From NCBI GenBank assembly GCA_963691655.1, contig OY829328.1:5236204-5300203 (forward strand): 64,000 nt of DNA, written 5' to 3'. The translations under genes were made by a program, and so were the position numbers. Below, one piece after another: positions 56,401 through 64,000 of this stretch; position 1 is the stretch's first letter, and each line of letters begins with the position of its first letter. Below the pieces are notes generated by a model. It was not told the origin of the DNA, did no database searches, and saw nothing but the letters and a program-made list of their open reading frames with translations. This DNA comes from Toxonevra muliebris. Lineage: Eukaryota; Arthropoda; Insecta; Diptera; Pallopteridae.

Positions 56401-59400
56401 AAACCAAATATTACAGTAGAGTGGATCAATTTTGTAGCTCCCATCATGACAGCGTTTTTTGAGACGAGAGGATGAGGGGATATATAAGTGAGATGTTAAA
56501 CACTTTTTTGTTTTTAAAAAATCTCTCCAACATTTTTATAAAATTTATATTAACTTTTGCTCCAATGCAAAACAAATAGTTTTATCTAAAAAAATATTCC
56601 AAAGAAGACTCCAGAGCAAAAATTTATTTTAAAAAATTCTAAATGAGGGGAAATATTTTTTTAGATCATTTTCTATTTAGCGCCTCTTCTCAGAAAACGC
56701 TATTGTCATGAGGTGGGTTACAAAAGTTTCCTGTATGCCAACCCTCTTTATTAATACAGCCGTGCTTATATTTATGAATCAGACACCCTGTTTTATAGAT
56801 TTTATTGTACTATAAAGCAACAAACATTCAACCATCAATTTCGCACCATTAATTGATAGTTTTAATGGCGTTATTTGAGTAGTTTCTTATGCTTATGTTG
56901 TTGCATACAGATTAATTTACGCTCGTGTTTGTGTGCTGCCAATTTTAATTAACGCAATATTATGGTCTAATTAATTGAATCTTCCGAGACTAATACTATC
57001 AAAGTGTAAGGGAGAAAGAGATAAAAGCAAAATAAAATGAAGACGAAAAAACGTAGAAAAAAATATAAACAATTTTAATTGGTTTAGAAATGTCGATAAC
57101 TTTTTTCTTTTCTTTCTTTTTGCGTCACTTTTCTCTTCACTCATTCGTAATTGTGACCTTCAAAGTTTTCCTAATTATATTCTTCGTACTATATCATATA
57201 ACTTTTTCAAAACAAGTAAAACATACACATAATTTTTTTTGTAACATTTTTATTCCAATTTAAGTGTAGATCTTGGATCTTTGAGCATAAATCTTTCAAT
57301 ATTAATCGATAACGAAGTAAAACTAATATATTTGATTTATGATATTTAAATTTAATTTATTGTTAAAGCTTTCGTCGTATTTAGTTATAATTTACGGACT
57401 GCTGTTTTTTCGTTACGATAGATAGTGTGTCTGGGACAGCATTTACATATAAAGAGTAGTCATTTTCGGGCGGGCTAAAACGACACGACAAGTGCCACTT
57501 CAAACAGACCTAAACACTAAATAAATGCAATAAAGATGACAAAACTATGATATTCTCGTGATAATGCTGTCGCATGTTTCAACATATGTTGCAACATTTA
57601 CTTTATCTCTATAAATTTCTATGGATTAAAGTATCCCAAAAATGTGAATCAACAGTAGGAAACAGTAGCTGGCTGTTGTAAGATCAGATGAAGCACTAAC
57701 ATCGATGCCGTAACGCAAGAATAGGAAAAAAAAGATAGAGATTAATTCATGATATTCAGCAGGTAAACGCTCATTGGCTTCTCCCGTTTTTGTGACGTTT
57801 AGCAGCAAACGCAAGCGAGGCAGTAACAAAAATGAATGACATTTTTCTTCCTTCTTCCTTTTATATTTATATTTATTATTATTATTTATTTTTTTTTTTT
57901 GATAATGTAAAGGTTTTTTTTTTGTAAGTTATGTTGAATGCATTTTTACTAACTTTGCAAACTTTCGTATCTAATTTGAAAGTAAAAATGTAAGTAATAA
58001 ATACAATTAAAAAGAAAAATATATGTTAATGGTATAAAAATTGTTTAAAATCCATTTCTTGAATAATACAAAAATAAACTTAAATAGGAGATATGCATAT
58101 TTTAGATTTTTAGATTCATATTCTACCGGAATTGGCTATTCAGGCACGTAACCGTTCGGAGTATAAATTCGGAGGATCCATTAATATTGCAAAAATTTTA
58201 AATATATAAAAAAACAATTAGATTTCCCGGAATCTCAATTAAAAATATATTATTTTAATTTAGAGTTAAATATTGAATATTTTTGCAACATTTTTATGTG
58301 TTACGTGGCGAAAATCTTCGATGTAGGTACACATTTATATATGCACGTGTAGGTATACTTAATATAAATAGATCTCATTTAGGTTGTTGCATCGCTTACG
58401 AAATGCTATTGGCTAAGGGTGGATGATTTATCGATTTTACTAGTACAATATTAAATCAGAAGGGATTTTCTAGAAAACCATTTGTAATTCAATTCTGCCT
58501 ACCATGTACATATGTGTTACACAATAAACTGTATATTGTAATCAAAAAGTACGTGATAATGGTGCATTACTGAAACTTACAATTACGATATATAAATAAT
58601 ACATAAAATAGAATAGAATAGCGGCCTCTAAGAGTAAATTTCGTAAAACTTTCAATTTTAAATTAATTAGGAACTGATGCAAAATTGTTGTTTTAGTAGT
58701 TTTTATCAATTTTTTGTTTGCTTATCACACACCCACAGTTGAACAAAAACTTCAATCAATACTTCCTGCCTCGGTTTATTTAGGTTTTTGTTTCAATATT
58801 CTTCTGATGATCTTTATTTGACATCTAACACATGTTCGCTACTACATTTAGATTCAATGCAGCCTCAGCAAATCCCAATATGTCGCATGTACTTAAACAT
58901 AAACACACACATATACATACCAAATTCAAATTCCTCTCTTAAAATCATCTTATCCCCATACTACTTAAGTAATATAAATATAAAAATTCGGGGCGAATGT
59001 AAAAACAAAACAAATTCCTGCAAATAACCACAAAAGAAGAAAGAAAAAATGTGTGAAGCAGGTGTTAAATTAAGGAAACCTAAGAAGAATATTTCAACTA
59101 CATACATACAAACCCATGGTTGTGAGAGAAAAAAAAACAAATACTAAAGAGCTGAAATGAAACAATAAACAACAAGAAAACACAGAAAGAGGAGTATAAT
59201 ATTGCAGCATTTATCTCACATGGGACGAGCAACATAAGCAACAGCAACCCAAAAGAATTGCTGAAGCAAAATAAACGCTGCAACTGCTGCTGCACACAAC
59301 TATTTTTATACAGAAAAAAAAGATGAAAAGCAACGATTTATTCGTATATTATGCGTACCCTACACTCAAAAGAGCATGGCGTTATTCACTTGTCTAGAGT

Positions 59401-61258
59401 CTTATCATTACTAGCGCTAAATGTCACTGACTTCACTCCGAGAATCACTTTTAAGTTGTCTGCTAAACGTAAACGTTATGCAATTTGACGAATATTGGTG
59501 GCTCTGGCTTGTGGCTTAATCTCTTGCAGACTGCTCACAAAATAAAAATAAAATCATAAAATCTTTTTCTTACATAAAATCGAATCCGAATCCGGGGAAT
59601 GGCTCTAGAAAATAAGAACAAATCCTTAAACAGAACTTGATGGTACAGGTGTAGCGTGCATGTTATACAACTCCGACCATATTACTTGCTAGTTTTACGC
59701 TTGAGCGTTCGAAAAGCTGTTGCTGATGCTGTATATGTATGTGTCAGTAAAAAAGAAATATCGCATGGGATAAACAGCAAGCATACATCCCTTCTGTTTG
59801 ACATTTCAATGGCAGCAGCAACATCGAAAATAACCTTAATGTAATTTTCAAATGTTTCAGGTTTTTCTTTTTTAGTTCGCCACTTTAACATTTAAAGCAT
59901 TTGCTGATTGCCATGTCCGTCCATGGAGTTGAGTAGAAAATGCCGCGCGCGACAGCAGCCATCGTCAGTTTTAATTTATGAGAAACTAAGTTCACTACTG
60001 CAGTGGTGTATTGCTAAAAGAGAATTCGAAATTATCAAAATTAATTTAAAGAATTTTCTTTTACGGCAAATTATGCTTATTTTTTTTATATTATTTTTTG
60101 ATTTAAAGCACACGCAATTTAAGTGCAATTTGAAAACTTCATTGAAGTTTTGCTAGTTGGAGTTGGTGCGACGAATCAGAGCAGAAAAATATAACAGCAG
60201 AATAACTTCGTGCGGCATACAATAAAAAAGTATGTGGTTTGTTTTTTTTTATTCTGCTGCTAGGCAACTTAAAGCAGCGAAATTCTAGAATTTTTATTTT
60301 ATTTTTCTTTGAAATATAAAGAAGATGCAACTCAAAGTCTCTGACATCTTTTTCTTCACAGACATTTTGAAGTGTTTGTGCTTTTGTCTCTCTCTTTCTC
60401 TCGGTGTAGTTGTAAAGAAGCCCTAAAAAGTTTATCTACCTGGTATTTTTTCATTCAAAAATTTATTGTTATTGTTAAATTGAATTCAATTGTTGGAAAT
60501 GTTACAGTAATGTTAATGCAATTGCAGTAACTCTTGAAGTTGTTGTCATTGAAAAAGCGACTAGAAGAATGTGATACTTTATGGTTTTTATTGAATTGCA
60601 GGAAAAATGCTGGACAAAAAATTAAATTTTTTAATGTATGTACTTGCTAGACCATTGCAAATTTATACAAAAAAATATTACGGAAGCAACTAACTAATTA
60701 ATTTAATTTTAATGTATTTTCACTAAATCGGAATTTCTTTTGAATTTAACTGTTAATAGACATATTAGAATTTAGTTATATTTCTGAGGTGAATGAATCA
60801 AGTGTTAATTATGCATTAATGAGCAAAAAATATAAGTTACCAAAGAAAATAACATTCTTAGACTGCTACATATTAGTTAAGGTAACAATGGAAAAGTATC
60901 GGAGGGGAAACTACTAAATTTTCTTCAAATTCCAGTCTCAGGTAATAATCGAATATAGTACCCTATCGTCCTTATGCAATTTTCACTAGTTTTGACACCA
61001 TTGCATAATTATGTTTGGCCCGAGAAATACAAAACTCACCGCTAGAGGGCACAATCATAAAGAAATAATTTTAATTTCGTTTTGCATCTAACAGTTTTCT
61101 ACACACTCTCATGCATATTTATATTCCCTTGATTTTCATATGCTGGTTTTTGGTTTCTCAAATTTAATTTGTTTCGCAGATTATGTAAAATAAATCTCTT
61201 TTCCATATGAGTTTTCTTTAATTTTTAGAAAGTTTTCAATCAATTCATAATTTAGATA
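53426..61258 (+). other. mim: mim intron (first part), no gene seen
   Basis: No exon beginning with the expected GSYPVW-type peptide was found on the plus strand. The 105-codon minus frame at 53949-54266 and others here have no recognised motif. CAGACACCCTGTTTT at 56783-56797 resembles the terminus of the element at 63729. Confidence 0.45.
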
Positions 61259-61728
61259 CAGTTGAACGTCTCGATAACGAACTTCTTTATAAAGAAGTTT
61301 TTCCTTTTACGTATTAATTCGTTCTACTTTTAATATGTTTTGTTCTCCTTATAACGAATTTCCATATAGCGAATTTTTGTTTACAACGAACATGCTAAAG
61401 CAACTTTAAGTTGAACTCTCATCCGGTTTTGATCTCCATTTGACGAATTTGTTCAAATCATTTTTTGTTACGCATATCAACTTCGTAATGAGAACATTTA
61501 TTTAGAGGATCTCAAAACTTGAAAAATTGCAATTGCAATAAAAACAAAGCCCCATCACTAACAATTTTGATAGCAGCTGCCTATGTTCAGTGATTAAATT
61601 TAAAACTACTGAATACCTTAATTAAAAATTTAAAAAAAAACCTAATTTCTGTAAATCGAATTTTGTATATAACGAAATAATTTTTTGGTCTCTGCCGAAT
61701 TCGCTATAGGGAATTTCGGTTGTGGATG
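61259..61728. mobile_element. pogo/Tc1-like miniature element candidate with ATAACGAA motifs
   Basis: TA-CAGTTGAACGTC on the left and, reverse complemented, TA-CATCCACAACCG on the right. Inside, ATAACGAAC, ATAACGAAT, ATAGCGAAT, ACAACGAAC, TTGACGAAT and ATAACGAAA occur, clustered near both ends. Clustered subterminal motifs and TA flanks suggest a non-autonomous Tc1/mariner/pogo element; termini match only partly. Confidence 0.45.
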
Positions 61729-61979
61729 TATTTGGCTAAACTCAATGTAATTCAATTTAGAATAAGTTTTGGCTTTACTTTCCACGAGTACTAAAATCCC
61801 ATGGATAAAGCTGGCTAAGTATGCGGTCAGTGTTCTATAAAAATCTTTATATATATAATCGTAGAGTTTTGCGTGTATGACAACGTGTAACTTCTGAACA
61901 ATTGGACCGATTGAAGTGATATTTCCAGAATATATTTTCTTAGGCAGTAGGATGGATCATAGCTAATAATAGCTTTTAG

Positions 61980-62230
61980 AAAAGTGGGCGTGAAACCTCC
62001 CATAAAACCCTAATATTATTTTGGGTATATCTCAAGAACCATTTATAGCACAGTACAGAAATTTGGTACAATAACGAGAATTGACAATGCCATGGTACAA
62101 CAAAAATATGGGTGGGATTGACAAAGGGGGTGTGGCACCTTCCATATAACCTGAATTTCCATTATGAGATATATATCATAGGAGCCATTTATGGTACGGT
62201 ACTAACATTTAGATTCTTTCAGTTTGTTGA
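61980..62230 (+). repeat. Two-unit diverged tandem repeat, period about 140 bp
   Basis: GTGGGCGTGAAACCTCCCAT..CAAGAACCATTTATAG (from 61983) recurs as GGGGGTGTGGCACCTTCCAT..TAGGAGCCATTTATGG (from 62126). Possibly part of an older mobile element that also covers 61860-61980. Confidence 0.5.
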
Positions 62231-62239
62231 ATTAGTGGG

Positions 62240-62815
62240 ACCATGCTCCTTTTTTATTTTCTACTACTATTTCTACTATTAATTATACTACTATTTCCTA
62301 TTAATTTTAGCCTTCTTTTTTCTACAACTTTTTCTTATTTTCTACTACTTTTTTAATACATTTTTTCTACAATTTTTTTTTATTTTGTACCACTACTTTC
62401 TACTATTTCTACTACTATTTTCTATTAGTTTTAGCCTTATTTTTTTCTACAATTTTTTATTATTTTCTACTACTTTTTTAATACATTTTTTTCTACAACT
62501 TTTTTATAATTTGTACCACTACTTTGTACTATTTTTTACTACTTTTTTAAAAAAATTTCTACTACTATATTTTATTATTATTTCTACCACTATTTCTACT
62601 CCATTTTAACTATTTTTGTACTACTACGTTTAACTATTTTTCTAGTACTGTTTCTGCTACTTTTTTGTTACTCTTTTACAACAATTTATAATATTATTTT
62701 CTATTATTTTTCCTACTATCTTTTCTACTACTATTTTCTTCTACTTTTTTACTGCTATTTTCTACTACTTTTTCTGTTCCTTTTTCTACTATTATTTCTA
62801 CTACTTTATGAAATA
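62240..62815. repeat. Low-complexity CTACTATTT tract with a 125-bp higher-order repeat
   Basis: Almost pure pyrimidine-plus-A on the plus strand, built from CTACTATTTT-like units. A longer unit of about 125 bp is repeated: TTTTAGCC at 62306 and 62430, TTTTTTAATACAT at about 62350 and 62475, TTTGTACCACTACTTT at 62384 and 62510. T-rich frames here are not genes. Confidence 0.75.
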
Positions 62816-63728
62816 TCTTAAGACCCTTCTTCGCTATCTTAAAATCCGTTAGGTGGCGCTGTTACAAATGCTATATTTATAACAAATATCAAATTCGTTC
62901 AAATTTTTAAATAATTTTTGGGTTAGATATAATTTCAAGAATAATCTTTGATATGAATATAGAGCCTCCTGATTATATTGTTTCTATAATTCAACTGAAT
63001 CATAATAAAATTGTTCAACAAAAAAATACATTTAAAACTTATTCCTTTTTACTAAAAAATTCTGTAATTTCTATCTAACTGTTGAACTGATGACCCCGTT
63101 AGCATCAACTGAGTTAATAGTCAGTTTGTGCTAGCTGTTACTGCTTATGAAGGAATATTTGCAGCAAATACATTAGGTCTATTATACACTGTTCATCCAA
63201 AACAACGTGAGTGCTTTTATTTACGATTGCTATTAATAAATGTACGTGGACCGACATAACTAATATACTTCTAATTTTACTCCATATCGAGATTTATTAT
63301 TCTAAAAGCATACAATGTTCATGTGCCAAGAACTTCTGTTTTAAATTATAAAATCAAAAACAACCACATAAAAATAAATAAATAAATTATGTAAAATTTT
63401 ATAATGACTTTTTAATGTTTGCTCTGTTTTTTTTTTGTTTTGTTTTGTTTTTGTGTTGGTTGGTAGTACGTATACAAATAAACTTGGCTATATGTATATA
63501 TATATGTTGGTACTTTTATTTTTAACTTTTAGCTATATGAAGGCAAAAAGCAAAAAACAATTTTCCAACTTTATGAAATTGGAGAAAACTTTGTTGTCAT
63601 AGTAACAACAACATTAACGAGAAATGCAATCACCATGATAATAATGTTGATATATTCTTGTTAACTTAAAAACATATGCGAGTAGTATGTTTTAAGTTTT
63701 ATGTAGTTCGTAGTTGCTTATATACAAA
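62816..63728 (+). other. mim intron, no gene seen
   Basis: AT-rich; a TTTTTGTTTTG run near 63430 and nothing else of note. Confidence 0.4.
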
Positions 63729-63855
63729 CAGGGTGCTCCAAAACTAACGCGATTCCCGAAAAAATAAAATTAATCTACTTATCTTTGTCAGTAACATGTC
63801 GTTAGCTTTATAAATATGGTTTCGTCGAATGGACAAAAATATACAGGACACCCTG
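63729..63855. mobile_element. 127-bp miniature element, CAGGGTG ends
   Basis: CAGGGTGCTCC on the left and CAGGGTGTCC on the right when reverse complemented; TA follows the right end and AA precedes the left. CAGGGTG(T/C)CC ends are common in insect TA-inserting miniature elements. Confidence 0.5.
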
Positions 63856-64000
63856 TATATTTTTATAATTTTATGAAAATCATAAAAAGAAAATTCAATA
63901 ATAACAGCAATTGTATTGCGAAAGGGAGGCCACAAAAGTGTTACCAACAATCCAACGAACTATTACAAATACAAAACGACAACATTAGCAACACCAGCAG

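Noticed and set aside
56166..56462. 98-codon plus-strand frame in the mim intron
   Set aside because: No motif and no match to the expected next I-BAR exon (GSYPVWEDF-like).
62385..62609. 74-codon frame rich in F, L, Y
   Set aside because: Lies entirely within the CTACTATTTT low-complexity tract.
1..64000. CRISPR arrays, operons, riboswitches and bacterial or viral gene blocks
   Set aside because: No regularly spaced repeats with unique spacers, no gene clusters with short spacing, and all real genes have introns; the sequence is animal nuclear DNA.

Overview
The window is AT-rich insect nuclear DNA, most likely from a non-drosophilid fly; a tephritid fruit fly is my best guess from gene content and transposon load. 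The genes have spliceosomal introns with GT..AG borders, AATAAA polyadenylation signals, and proteins whose closest recognisable relatives are dipteran. There is nothing bacterial, no CRISPR array and no operon. Most of the DNA is intron, intergenic spacer and decayed transposons.

Layout. 1-8100: intergenic, with a TTAA-bordered miniature element (1643-1912), a Transib-like inverted-repeat element (2961-3780) and an hAT element with a perfect 8-bp target duplication (5377-6196). 8105-17958 (+): a ten-exon gene for an ORP9-type oxysterol-binding-protein-related lipid transfer protein (496 aa as modelled, no PH domain). Its 6.7-kb first intron holds a Tc1/mariner DD37E-like transposon (9546-10846, both inverted repeats present, transposase broken) and TTAA-bordered repeats. 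18000-23700: spacer with more repeats and one isolated exon that encodes a serpin reactive-centre hinge (22689-22751). 23720-25606 (+): two-exon UFSP1-type Ufm1 protease. 26463-28519 (+): two-exon CYP6-clade cytochrome P450. 29073-53350: a long gene-poor stretch with relics of Gypsy, Tc1, mariner and LINE elements, two tRNA-like (SINE-type) sequences and two more hAT elements. 53354-53425 (+): first coding exon of missing-in-metastasis (mim/MTSS), the start of the I-BAR domain, preceded by a 5' UTR exon with a small upstream ORF. The next coding exon lies beyond the window, so 53426-64000 is intron.

The four host genes have separate jobs: lipid transfer at membrane contacts, de-UFMylation or UFM1 maturation, xenobiotic or endogenous oxidation, and membrane bending with actin. 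They share orientation but show no sign of working as a unit.

The most unusual structure is a set of TTAA-bordered repeats, probably piggyBac-type non-autonomous elements. Several have a short palindrome 11-20 nt inside the terminus, and the palindrome sequence differs between copies. One subtype is present twice (19731-20241 and 36303-36486, opposite orientation). All splice sites and element borders were read by eye; no alignment or search was run.
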